Source: CALJTV01 sp034435835 (GTDB taxonomy: Bacteria; Chloroflexota; Dehalococcoidia; GIF9; UBA5629). Taken from it: a stretch of DNA of 49,226 bases. The stretch covers positions 1 through 49,226 of the forward strand of contig DAOTWF010000018.1 in assembly GCA_034435835.1 (NCBI GenBank), given 5' to 3'. A program made the position numbers and the translations under genes. Under the pieces are notes generated by a model that was given only the letters and a program-made list of their open reading frames with translations, was not told where the DNA came from and made no database searches. Position 1 is the stretch's first letter; every line of letters starts with the position of its first letter. Of the stretch, positions 16,164 through 24,059 are shown one piece after another.

Positions 16164-16463
16164 ATGCATGTGATTATCTGGGTGCCCTGGGCTATCCTGC
16201 TGGTAATCGGCTGGACTGTGTCACCGCTACCCAACGGGGCTTTCGGCACAGTCTCGGGCTGGTTCTCTGCAGGGCTGTTCAGCCTCGGTCTGCTCTCAGC
16301 CGGGCTCTTCTCCGCAGGTGTCTATTCAGCAGGGCTATTCTCTATTGGCATCTTTTCAGCCGGCGTATTCTCGGTGGGCATCTTTTCATTCGGCACTTAC
16401 TCTATCGGCATCTGGGCATCAGGGCAATACCCCATCGGCATTTTTACCGGTAAGCTAAAATAG
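16164..16463 (+). CDS. Hydrophobic pentapeptide-repeat membrane-associated protein
   Basis: 99 residues. Residues 1-20 form a hydrophobic signal or anchor. From residue 32 to 96 there are 13 uninterrupted five-residue units in strict register, with Gly at 32, 37, 42 and every fifth position to 92, and the pattern Gly, aliphatic, Phe/Tyr/Leu/Trp, Ser, Ala/Ile/Val. This matches the spacing of pentapeptide repeats that build a right-handed square beta-helix (aromatic at the centre, small residue two before), but the usual polar residues are replaced by aliphatic ones, so the helix surface would be greasy. No Shine-Dalgarno sequence stands out. The function is unknown. Confidence 0.7.
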   Translation: MHVIIWVPWAILLVIGWTVSPLPNGAFGTVSGWFSAGLFSLGLLSAGLFSAGVYSAGLFSIGIFSAGVFSVGIFSFGTYSIGIWASGQYPIGIFTGKLK

Positions 16464-16583
16464 CTTCAGCAAAAACTCCAGTTAGGATGCACGGCACCTT
16501 GGATGGGGAGAAGGCAGCGATAGCCATTCTCCAAAGCTGTTATTTGCCATCCGGGTGCTCGTGCTGGCATACTTAATGCCGCT

Positions 16584-17150
16584 ATGTCTGAGCTGGGTAT
16601 ACCATCACTTTTGCTTATCGCCCTGGGACTCTCCCCCGACTGCTTTGCCGTCGCCCTGAGCGGCAGCACTACTGTGAAGTCCACATCCCGAACCCCCATG
16701 CTCCGCCTGGCGGTGGCTTTCGGCCTGTTTCAGGCAGGAATGCCGGTAGTAGGCTGGCTCGTCGGGCAGACGGTGGTGGATATAGTGGCTGCTTACGACC
16801 ACTGGATAGCTTTCGCACTTCTGGCATTCGTCGGCGCCAGAATGGTCTGGGAATCTTTTCGGGACGAGACAGAAAGAAAGCGCACCGATATCACCAGAGG
16901 TGCCATGCTTCTCGGGCTTGCCGCAGCCACCAGTATCGATGCCCTGGCTCTGGGGGTGGTGTTTGCCTTCACAAAGGTGAACCTACTCCTCGCCTGCCCC
17001 ATCATCGGCATCGTTGCCTTCGCCATGACCGTAGTCGGCTATACGGTGGGGAGAAAAGCCAGCAGTTACATTGGAAAGTATGCCGAGCTCGGCGGCGGCA
17101 TCATCCTAATAGCCATCGGTATCCGAATTCTCATCAGCCACCTCCTCTAG
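16584..17150 (+). CDS. MntP-like manganese exporter (DUF204)
   Basis: 188 residues with six hydrophobic segments. The paired family motifs with acidic residues are present: LGLSPDCFAVALSG in the first half and ATSIDALALGVVFAF in the second, the expected internal duplication of MntP. MntP pumps manganese out of the cell. The first motif reads SPDCFAV instead of the more common SMDAFAV. The 120 bases upstream show no clear promoter, and I could not fit the manganese riboswitch to them. It ends 17 bp inside the convergent pabC. Confidence 0.78.
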   Translation: MSELGIPSLLLIALGLSPDCFAVALSGSTTVKSTSRTPMLRLAVAFGLFQAGMPVVGWLVGQTVVDIVAAYDHWIAFALLAFVGARMVWESFRDETERKRTDITRGAMLLGLAAATSIDALALGVVFAFTKVNLLLACPIIGIVAFAMTVVGYTVGRKASSYIGKYAELGGGIILIAIGIRILISHLL

Positions 17151-18012
17151 CCCTTATCTCGCGCACCACAAGCTCCTTGTAAGCCGACATCAACCGCTTT
17201 GTTACCGATCCTAGCTTACCACCACCGATAGCCACGCCTTCAACCTGTGTTAACGGCATGATCTCGATTGTGGAGCTGGTGAGAAATACCTCGTCAGCCC
17301 GGAACAAGTCTTTAAACCCTACCTCTGCCACCGTAAAGCCTATCCCCAGAGACTGTGCCAGCTCCAGCACCACCTCTCTGGTCACCCCGGGCAAAGCTCC
17401 GCTCTCTACCGGCGGTGTGCACAACGCCCCATTTCTCACCAGGAAGATATTGCTGGCACTGCACTCCACGACCAATCCCCGCTCATTGAGCAACAAAGCT
17501 TCATCGGCACCGGCAGTCCTAGCTTCGGTCCGGGCGAGGACGTTTTCCAGCCATGATGTGCTCTTGTGCTTTGCCGAAGGAGAACCGCTGTTGCGCCTCA
17601 CCGAGGAAATTACCACCCGATAGCCACGCTGGTAGACCTCGTCAGACAAAGGCGCCAGCTTGCGAGCGACTATGAACACCGTGGGCTCACGGCAGGTCGC
17701 TGGGTCAGGGACTATCTCCCCTACCCCGGCAGACACGGTAAGCCTGATACGGGCATCGCTCAAATTGTTAGCCTTCAACACCTGATAACAGGCATCTCCC
17801 AAATCAAAATTGCCAAGCCTTGGAGCCATCCCCAGCGCTTCAGCCGATTTCATGAGCCTAGCAAGATGGCGTTCGAGGCGAAATATATGCCCATCATAAG
17901 AACGCATCGTCTCGAAAAGTCCGAAACCGAGCAAAAAACCATAGTCAAATGCCGAAACCCTCGCCTCAGAAGCTGGCACCAATCTGCCATTGAAATAGAC
18001 GGTCTCTTCCAT
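17134..18012 (-). CDS. pabC: Class IV aminotransferase, probable aminodeoxychorismate lyase
   Basis: 292 residues from the ATG at 18012, which has TAAGGGG four bases upstream; another ATG at 18027 overlaps the pabA stop but has a poor site. Fold-type IV PLP enzyme: FDYGFLLGFGLFETMR, the KHKSTSWLENVLAR segment with the PLP Lys, and ECSASNIFLV. Class IV enzymes include IlvE, D-amino acid transaminase and PabC. The pabB-pabA neighbours argue for PabC, releasing pyruvate from aminodeoxychorismate to give p-aminobenzoate. A second enzyme of this class (ilvE) is at 43.3 kb. Confidence 0.8.
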   Translation of the reverse strand: MEETVYFNGRLVPASEARVSAFDYGFLLGFGLFETMRSYDGHIFRLERHLARLMKSAEALGMAPRLGNFDLGDACYQVLKANNLSDARIRLTVSAGVGEIVPDPATCREPTVFIVARKLAPLSDEVYQRGYRVVISSVRRNSGSPSAKHKSTSWLENVLARTEARTAGADEALLLNERGLVVECSASNIFLVRNGALCTPPVESGALPGVTREVVLELAQSLGIGFTVAEVGFKDLFRADEVFLTSSTIEIMPLTQVEGVAIGGGKLGSVTKRLMSAYKELVVREIRARGGG

Positions 18013-18020
18013 GAGTCCCC

Positions 18021-18599
18021 TTACCATACCGGCCTGGTAAAGCTTAAGAAGTTAGCCAGTAAATTATGCCCCACCTCGGTAAGTATCGATTCCGGATGCA
18101 CCTGTATCCCCTCGACCACATAGTTCTTGTGCCTTACTCCCATTACCTCGCCGTCCTCAGTTTCGGCGGTTATCTCCAGGCATTCTGGTAGTCCCTCTTT
18201 TTTGACCACCAGCGAGTGGTAGCGGGCAGCAGCGAAGGGGTTTTCTATACCACGGTAGATAGACTTTCCATCGTGGTATATCAGCGAGGCCTTACCATGT
18301 GTCGGCACCCGGGCACGTCCCACAATACCGCCGTAAACGTAGCCGATGCACTGATGCCCCAGGCAGACGCCGAGGACAGGTTTCTTACCGCCAAAATACC
18401 TGACCACATCATTGGAGATGCCAGCTTCCAGCGGGGTGCACGGTCCCGGTGATATCACGATATGGCTGGGAGCAAGCCTTTCTATTTCTTCCAGGGTGAT
18501 AGCATCATTGCGGAATACCAAGGGTTCCCACCCCAGCTCCCCCAGGTATTGCGCCAGGTTGTAGACAAAAGAATCGTAATTATCAATGACCAATACCAT
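18021..18599 (-). CDS. pabA: Glutamine amidotransferase subunit (aminodeoxychorismate/anthranilate synthase)
   Basis: 192 residues, start ATG overlapping the pabB stop (TGATG). Class I glutaminase: VIDNYDSFVYNL, ISPGPCTP, the nucleophile Cys in GVCLGHQ, and the His-Glu pair in VHPES. It supplies ammonia to PabB, and could in principle also serve TrpE, since some bacteria share one subunit. It overlaps or abuts both neighbours, so the three are translationally coupled. Confidence 0.92.
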   Translation of the reverse strand: MVLVIDNYDSFVYNLAQYLGELGWEPLVFRNDAITLEEIERLAPSHIVISPGPCTPLEAGISNDVVRYFGGKKPVLGVCLGHQCIGYVYGGIVGRARVPTHGKASLIYHDGKSIYRGIENPFAAARYHSLVVKKEGLPECLEITAETEDGEVMGVRHKNYVVEGIQVHPESILTEVGHNLLANFLSFTRPVW

Positions 18600-20050
18600 C
18601 AGGTCTCCACCGCCACCCTAGGCGCCAGCCGCAACGCCTGAACCAGCGCCCTAGCTTTGTCCAGCGTCTCCTGATATTCCGCCTCAGGTTCAGAGTCATA
18701 TACGATGCCGCCGCCCACCTGGAAATAAGCCCTGTTGCCCTTTACCAGAATGGTGCGGATAACTATGTTCAGGTCCATATTATCGCCGAAGCTCAGATAG
18801 CCAATGGAGCCCGTGTATACGCTCCTCCTCGTGGGCTCGAGCTCGTCGATGATCTCCATCGCCCTCACCTTGGGCGCACCGGTGATGGAACCACCCGGAA
18901 AGGAAGCCTTGAGCAGGTCGATGCGCGTCTTGTCCGGACGCAACCTGCCGACCACTGTCGATGTCAGATGGAATACCGTGGGAAAGGTCTCCAGTATCGC
19001 CAGTTCGGTCACCCTCACTGTGCCATAGCGACATACCCTGCCCAGGTCATTCCGCTCTAGGTCAACGATCATAACATTCTCCGCCCGATCCTTTATGCTG
19101 CTAAGCAGTTCCTTTGCCAGCCTCTCATCCTCTTCGGCTGTCCTGCCCCGTGGCCTGGTGCCCTTTATCGGTCTGGTCTCCACCCAGTCACCATCAACTT
19201 TAAGGAACCTTTCCGGGGAGGCGCTGACAATGGTCACCTCATCAAAGTTGAGGTAACTGGCGAAAGGTGCCGGGTTTATTTCTCGCAGGCGTCGGTAAAG
19301 CTCATAGGGGTGCACGGTTAGCTCAGCCTCGAACCGCTGCGAGAGGTTGACTTGAAAGACGTCGCCGGCAGCGATGTAGTCCCTTACTTTCTGCACCGCC
19401 TTTATGTACCCGTTCGTGGTGAAATTGGACTTGAGCACCAGCTCCCGCCCCTCTTTTGTCCCACACCCAGCATCTTCTGTGGGTTTTTGTATACTGTACC
19501 TGCATGACAGCCTGTATTCCATCTCCTCAAGCCGCCCCTGGGCACGCCTTAACCGGCGCGTCCTATCAAGCTCGGGAAAACCGTTCGAAATAACATAACA
19601 CCTTTTCGCCAGATTATCGAACGCCAGGACAGCGTCATAGAACCCAAAATAGCTTTCCGGCAACTGAAGATCATCCGCTGCCGAGGTGGGCAGACGTTCA
19701 ATGAAGTGGCACAAGTCGTAAGCCAGGTATCCCACAGCCCCACCGACGAATGGGACCGGAGCGGAAAAATCGCCAACTTTGCACCTCTCAAGCAGGCTGC
19801 CGAGGGCATCAAAAGGGTTGCCCTCGAACCTCTGCTCGCCTTCCTCTGTGATAATGCTGATTTCCCTGCCCCGGCTCTTCATTACCAGAAAGGGATCAAC
19901 GCCGATAAAGGAGAACCTGCCCAGCCTTTGAGGGTCCATGCCGCTATCTAGAAAAACAGCGTGCCGCTCCTGATAGAAGCGGTCGAAAGCTTCCAGTGGC
20001 GATAGCCAGCCGGGCAGCTCTTCAATCAGCGGAAACCGATATCTGTCCAC
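18599..20050 (-). CDS. pabB: Aminodeoxychorismate synthase component I
   Basis: 483 residues, GTG start. Chorismate-binding domain in the C-terminal half: GDVFQVNLSQRF, ASPERF, RPIKGTRPRG, DLERNDLGRVC and FPGGSITGAPK. The decisive residue is the Lys of PIKGT: PabB uses it to attack chorismate, whereas anthranilate synthase (TrpE) has Ala there (PIAGT). This enzyme is therefore assigned to p-aminobenzoate rather than tryptophan synthesis. It begins 22 bp after sucD, so the folate genes appear to share the sucCD transcript. Confidence 0.9.
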   Translation of the reverse strand: MDRYRFPLIEELPGWLSPLEAFDRFYQERHAVFLDSGMDPQRLGRFSFIGVDPFLVMKSRGREISIITEEGEQRFEGNPFDALGSLLERCKVGDFSAPVPFVGGAVGYLAYDLCHFIERLPTSAADDLQLPESYFGFYDAVLAFDNLAKRCYVISNGFPELDRTRRLRRAQGRLEEMEYRLSCRYSIQKPTEDAGCGTKEGRELVLKSNFTTNGYIKAVQKVRDYIAAGDVFQVNLSQRFEAELTVHPYELYRRLREINPAPFASYLNFDEVTIVSASPERFLKVDGDWVETRPIKGTRPRGRTAEEDERLAKELLSSIKDRAENVMIVDLERNDLGRVCRYGTVRVTELAILETFPTVFHLTSTVVGRLRPDKTRIDLLKASFPGGSITGAPKVRAMEIIDELEPTRRSVYTGSIGYLSFGDNMDLNIVIRTILVKGNRAYFQVGGGIVYDSEPEAEYQETLDKARALVQALRLAPRVAVET

Positions 20051-20072
20051 CCAGTGTAGCCTCTCCCGATTT

Positions 20073-20948
20073 TTAACCGCTAAGGACCTTCTTCACGGTC
20101 ACACCTATCTCAGCCGGGCTGTGTGCGATAGCCACCCCAGCAGCCTCAAGGGCTGCTATCTTGTCCTGTGCCCGCCCTGAGCTGCCGCTGATGATGGCGC
20201 CGGCATGGCCCATTCTTCTCCCTGGCGGCGCCGTCGCCCCGGCAACAAAGGCGACCACGGGTTTAGTCATTTTCTCTTTTATAAAGGCAGCGGACTCCTG
20301 CTCCGCGGTGCCACCGATCTCGCCTATCAGCACCACCGCCTCAGTACCCTCATCCTGCTGGAAAAGCCGCAAAATGTCAACAAAGGTGCTGCCTGGCAAT
20401 GGGTCGCCACCGATGCCCACACAGGTCGATTGCCCTATACCCAGAGCAGTAAGTTGCGCCACCGCCTCATAGGTAAGCGTGCCGCTCCGCGAGACCACGC
20501 CGACCTTGCCCGGCATGTGTATCTCGCCGACCATAATGCCCACCTTGCACTTACCCGGTGAGATGATGCCAGGGCAGTTGGGACCGATGAGCCGTGTAGG
20601 TTTACCCCTGATATAACTGTGCACCATCACCATGTCCAGCACCGGGATCCCTTCAGTAATACATACCACCAGTGGGATTTTGGCATCCGCCGCTTCCAGA
20701 ATAGCATCGGCGGCGAAAGGGGCTGGCACAAAGATAATGCTGGCATTGGCACCGGTCTCCCTCACTGCCGCCTCCACTGTATTGAAAACAGGCACTCCGA
20801 ACACAGTACTGCCACCCTTTCCTGGTGTGACGCCAGCCACCACCTTTGTGCCGTACTCGATGCACCTCTGGGTATGAAAGCTGCCTTCACCACCAGTTAT
20901 TCCCTGCACCAGCAACCTAGTGTTTTCGTCAACAAGAATGCTCACCAT
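20073..20948 (-). CDS. sucD: Succinyl-CoA synthetase alpha subunit
   Basis: 291 residues from the ATG at 20948, which has CAGGAGGTGT just upstream. CoA-binding Rossmann domain (QGITGGEGSFHTQ, TPGKGG), the VVSRSGTLTYEA segment, and the phosphohistidine loop GRRMGHAGAIISG. With SucC it makes ATP or GTP from succinyl-CoA in the TCA cycle, or runs in reverse. Normal length. It follows sucC by 29 bp. Confidence 0.95.
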   Translation of the reverse strand: MVSILVDENTRLLVQGITGGEGSFHTQRCIEYGTKVVAGVTPGKGGSTVFGVPVFNTVEAAVRETGANASIIFVPAPFAADAILEAADAKIPLVVCITEGIPVLDMVMVHSYIRGKPTRLIGPNCPGIISPGKCKVGIMVGEIHMPGKVGVVSRSGTLTYEAVAQLTALGIGQSTCVGIGGDPLPGSTFVDILRLFQQDEGTEAVVLIGEIGGTAEQESAAFIKEKMTKPVVAFVAGATAPPGRRMGHAGAIISGSSGRAQDKIAALEAAGVAIAHSPAEIGVTVKKVLSG

Positions 20949-20977
20949 ACACCTCCTGTGTCGCTGCAAGCAGGTTC

Positions 20978-22147
20978 TTATCTGGCAGACGCCGCAGCCG
21001 AGACCGCCTTCCTGGCAGCGTCATAAAAGTCGACGGCCTCGATGAACTCTATTCCGGATTCCTTCAATATGTGCTTTCCCTCCTCCACATTTGTCCCTGC
21101 CAGCCGTATTACCAGCGGTACCTTAACATCCACCTCCCGCTTCGCCTCCACAATCCCTTGAGCGATGACATCTGCCCTTGCCATGCCGCCGAATATATTG
21201 ACCAGCACTGCTCTCACTGCAGGATCAGCGGAAAAAATTTTGAACGCATTGACCACCCGCTCGGTATTGTTTACCGTGCCGATATCCAAGAAATTGGCTG
21301 GTCTGCCGCCAGCCTGAGTTATCAGGTCCATGACCGCCATCGCCAAGCCAGCCCCATTCACGATACAGGCGATATTTCCATCGAGTTTGATGTAGTTTTT
21401 GATGCCCATGTCGCTCGCCCTGACTTCCAGCGGATCCTCCTGCTCCACGTCGCGGAGCTCCTCAATATCACGATGGCGGAAAAGGGCGTTGTCATCAAAG
21501 TTCAGCTTGGCATCCAGCGCCAGCAGCCTGCCGTCAGCGGTCACCGCCAGAGGATTTATTTCAGCTAGAGAGCAGTCCTTAGCCATGAATAACCTGTAAA
21601 GGTTAGCCATCAGCTCAGCCGCAGGCCTTATCTGCGGCTGCCCCAGCCCCATACCATAGGCAAGCTTCCGACCCTGAAATGCCTGGAAACCAACGGCAGG
21701 GTCGACATAAGCCTTCAGTATCTTCTCCGGCGTCGTCCTGGCAACCTCCTCGATATCCACCCCGCCGGCTTCACTGGCCATCATCACCGGCATCCTGGTG
21801 GAGTTATCCACGATGATGCTGAGATAAAGCTCTTTCTGAACATCCAGAGCCCTTTCCACCAGCACCCTGCTCACCGGCACCCCTTCAGCCGTCGTCTGAT
21901 AGGTCACCAGGCTTTTACCCAGCATCTCGCCAGCCAGCCTCCCAGCCTCTTCCGGGCTGTCAGCCACCTTAATACCACCGGCTTTGCCCCTGCCACCGGC
22001 AAACACCTGCGCTTTGATGACTACCCTGCCACCGAGTGCCTTCGCTATCTCTCTGGCTTCCCCCGCCATGGATGCCACCCTGCCCTCAGGTACCGGGATG
22101 CCAAACTCAGCCAGCAGCGCCTTTGCCTGATATTCGTGGACCTTCAT
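20978..22147 (-). CDS. sucC: Succinyl-CoA synthetase beta subunit
   Basis: 389 residues, ATG after GGAGACGGAG. N-terminal ATP-grasp domain (MKVHEYQAKALL, VVIKAQVFAGGRGKAGG), LAEINPLAV, then the C-terminal ligase domain with DIGTVNNTERVVNAF and NIFGGMARADVIA. Forms the heterodimer with SucD. The standard full-length form. It begins 63 bp downstream of tRNA-Ser on the same strand and may be read through from that promoter; a GGCTG/CAGCC hairpin lies between them without a T-run. Confidence 0.95.
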   Translation of the reverse strand: MKVHEYQAKALLAEFGIPVPEGRVASMAGEAREIAKALGGRVVIKAQVFAGGRGKAGGIKVADSPEEAGRLAGEMLGKSLVTYQTTAEGVPVSRVLVERALDVQKELYLSIIVDNSTRMPVMMASEAGGVDIEEVARTTPEKILKAYVDPAVGFQAFQGRKLAYGMGLGQPQIRPAAELMANLYRLFMAKDCSLAEINPLAVTADGRLLALDAKLNFDDNALFRHRDIEELRDVEQEDPLEVRASDMGIKNYIKLDGNIACIVNGAGLAMAVMDLITQAGGRPANFLDIGTVNNTERVVNAFKIFSADPAVRAVLVNIFGGMARADVIAQGIVEAKREVDVKVPLVIRLAGTNVEEGKHILKESGIEFIEAVDFYDAARKAVSAAASAR

Positions 22148-22210
22148 CTCCGTCTCCTTGGTTCTAACTGTCTCCGGGCTGAAAAACCAGCCGCTATCTT
22201 AACAGCCGAA

Positions 22211-22295
22211 CGGAGGGGGTGGGATTCGAACCCACGTTCGCTTGCGCGAAAGCGGTTTTCAAGACCGCCGCCATAGTCCGCTCGGCCACCCCTCC
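22211..22295 (-). tRNA. tRNA-Ser (anticodon UGA)
   Basis: Minus strand begins GGAGGGGTGGCCGAG and ends CCCCTCC plus discriminator G. The acceptor stem GGAGGGG/CCCCTCC pairs fully; the anticodon loop is CUUGAAA (anticodon UGA, serine UCA codons); a long variable arm (TTTCGC/GCGAA region) is typical of class II serine tRNA; the T-arm is GTGGG-TTCGAAT-CCCAC. The CCA end is not encoded. Confidence 0.96.
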
Positions 22296-22306
22296 CGAGC
22301 CACACT

Positions 22307-22335
22307 AGTATAGGAAAACTGCCCTATCGCTGCAA
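22307..22335 (-). promoter_or_regulatory. Promoter of tRNA-Ser
   Basis: Minus strand: TTGCAG (22330-22335), 17 bp, TATACT (22307-22312). The start falls about five bases before the mature tRNA 5' end, as is usual for tRNA genes. Confidence 0.55.
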
Positions 22336-22380
22336 GCGAAACCTAAGCAACATCAGTATCTCAATGAACAGGGCTGAGAG

Positions 22381-23955
22381 CTAGAAAGAGGTGAGTATGT
22401 CTTCTATCTCCTGCTGGCTGGCGAATTCTCCCAGCGTTACCTGCTGCACAATGCCATCGGCGTCTATGAACACCGTCTTGGGGATCTCCGATACCTGATA
22501 AAGCCCGGCAACCTTCTTTTCGGCATCGAAGATGACCGTGAAAGTGTACTTGTTGTCCTGAATGAATTGTTTTACACCGTCAACGAACTGATTCTGGCTC
22601 ACCGCCACCGCCAGCACCACCACCCCCTTCTCCCGCCATGCCTCGTGTACTGCCTGGATATAGGGCATCTCCTTCTTGCAGGGCTCACACCAGGTTGCCC
22701 AGAAGTTGAGCACCACCTTATTCCCCTGAAGCTCACTAAGGGTGACGCTTTTACCGTCCAGGGACTTGATAGTGAAATCAGGGGCACGGTTGCCCAAATT
22801 TGTACCTATGGGAATAGCAGCCTTCGTCTTGAAAGGCTCACCGGCAACCTCAGCCCTTTCGCCGCCAGATGCCTTCGATACCACTCTGAAATAGTAGGTG
22901 GTGGCTGCTTCCAGCCCGCTGAGGCGCACCGAATGCTCTGTAACCAGGCTTTTAGCCTCCTCCGTCGCCAGCCCACAGGCTTCCGTCTTCCCGTATCTCA
23001 CTTGGCTGGTCGCCGGTTTGTCAGTCTTCCAGACGATCACGGCGGTCTTATCGGTGAAGCTGGACACAGTAACATCCGAGATACCTGGCGGTGACGCGGT
23101 GGCAGGCGGCTGCGCCGATGGCTCCGATTGGGATGACGGCGGTTCAGATGCCACCGGTACCTCACCACCCCACTCAGAAAAGAGATAGTACAGGCCCGTG
23201 CCAGCAAAAAGGAGGACGAACAGCACGAAAAGCGCAAACGCCATTTTGAGTAGCATCTGCCTTAAGTCACCCGGCGCACCGGCTTCCCTGGTTGCTTCCC
23301 GGTAACGGTGCGCTGCAGGTGCTGCAGGTACACCGAACTGGCGCAGGTCGGTATGACCCACCCCCGCCGCCGCTGGGGCAAATGGTGCCTGATGAACAGG
23401 CTTCGGGGAGCGCACAGGCGGTGGTACACCGGAGCCGGAGCGTGTCACCACCACTGTATCACGTGCTGGCGCAGCCGATGGTAATGTGGCTGCCCCCCCA
23501 TGCCCAGGCACGTATTGCTGCGAGGGCACATAGCGCGGTGGCACTGGCATAGACCCCATCCCTACCTGCACCACCCGATGCCTGGCTCCAAAAAGCAACC
23601 CGCAGCCGGTACAACGCCCGGAATCGAGGTCTATTGCTGAGCCGCACTGCGTACATACCGCACGGGCACCGCTCACATCCGCCGCAGCTACCTCAGAGAG
23701 TTGTGAAGGTGATGGAGAAAAGTTTCGAGTGCTGGGAAATGCCTGTCTGCTAGTAGACGCTGAAACAGCGAGGGGCACTGTTTCCTTCACTGGCTCATTG
23801 AGACAGAGAAAGCCGCATCTGGGACAGTATCTTGAGCGTTGGGGCAGCAACTCCTGGCAGCTAGGACATATCACCGCACCACAACTGCGGCAAAATCGTT
23901 CTCCCGGTGTCATGCTGGTATGGCACCGAGGACACAAGGCTATCCTTGGTTTCAC
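22381..23955 (-). CDS. Zinc-ribbon, Fn3-like and TlpA thioredoxin membrane protein
   Basis: 524 residues, GTG start. N-terminal half: three zinc ribbons (CPRCHTSMTPGERFCRSCG, CPSCQ with CPRCG, and CTQCG with CTGCG) and a Pro-rich low-complexity linker; one transmembrane helix near residue 240 (FALFVLFVLLFAGTGLYYL). The second half should face outward: a fibronectin/purple-acid-phosphatase-like domain (TAVIVWKTDKPATSQVRYG), then a TlpA/ResA thioredoxin with active site WATWCEPCKKEMP and the cis-Pro loop IPKTVFID. Such thioredoxins reduce exported proteins or cytochrome c apo-forms. A zinc-ribbon cytosolic head on this enzyme is unusual. It is a paralogue of the next gene. Confidence 0.85.
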   Translation of the reverse strand: MKPRIALCPRCHTSMTPGERFCRSCGAVICPSCQELLPQRSRYCPRCGFLCLNEPVKETVPLAVSASTSRQAFPSTRNFSPSPSQLSEVAAADVSGARAVCTQCGSAIDLDSGRCTGCGLLFGARHRVVQVGMGSMPVPPRYVPSQQYVPGHGGAATLPSAAPARDTVVVTRSGSGVPPPVRSPKPVHQAPFAPAAAGVGHTDLRQFGVPAAPAAHRYREATREAGAPGDLRQMLLKMAFALFVLFVLLFAGTGLYYLFSEWGGEVPVASEPPSSQSEPSAQPPATASPPGISDVTVSSFTDKTAVIVWKTDKPATSQVRYGKTEACGLATEEAKSLVTEHSVRLSGLEAATTYYFRVVSKASGGERAEVAGEPFKTKAAIPIGTNLGNRAPDFTIKSLDGKSVTLSELQGNKVVLNFWATWCEPCKKEMPYIQAVHEAWREKGVVVLAVAVSQNQFVDGVKQFIQDNKYTFTVIFDAEKKVAGLYQVSEIPKTVFIDADGIVQQVTLGEFASQQEIEDILTSF

Positions 23956-24059
23956 TGGCTAGCCTACACCTCCAGATCTCGCGCTTCCGCCGTCCGTGAC
24001 CGGTAACAACAATACATCATGCACCCATTATACACACAATTACAGACAAAAGTGGAATC

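Noticed and set aside
16263..16450. Pentapeptide region as a tandem DNA repeat or assembly artefact
   Set aside because: The DNA units differ by many synonymous and conservative changes while the protein register is perfect, which indicates selection on the protein.
16464..16583. Possible manganese (yybP-ykoY) riboswitch before the MntP-like gene
   Set aside because: GGGGAGAAGGC is suggestive, but I could not pair the helices or find the conserved loop, so it is not called.
18599..20050. Assignment as anthranilate synthase (trpE)
   Set aside because: The PIKGT lysine and the pabC-type gene downstream fit p-aminobenzoate synthesis; trpE has Ala at that position and no other trp genes are present.
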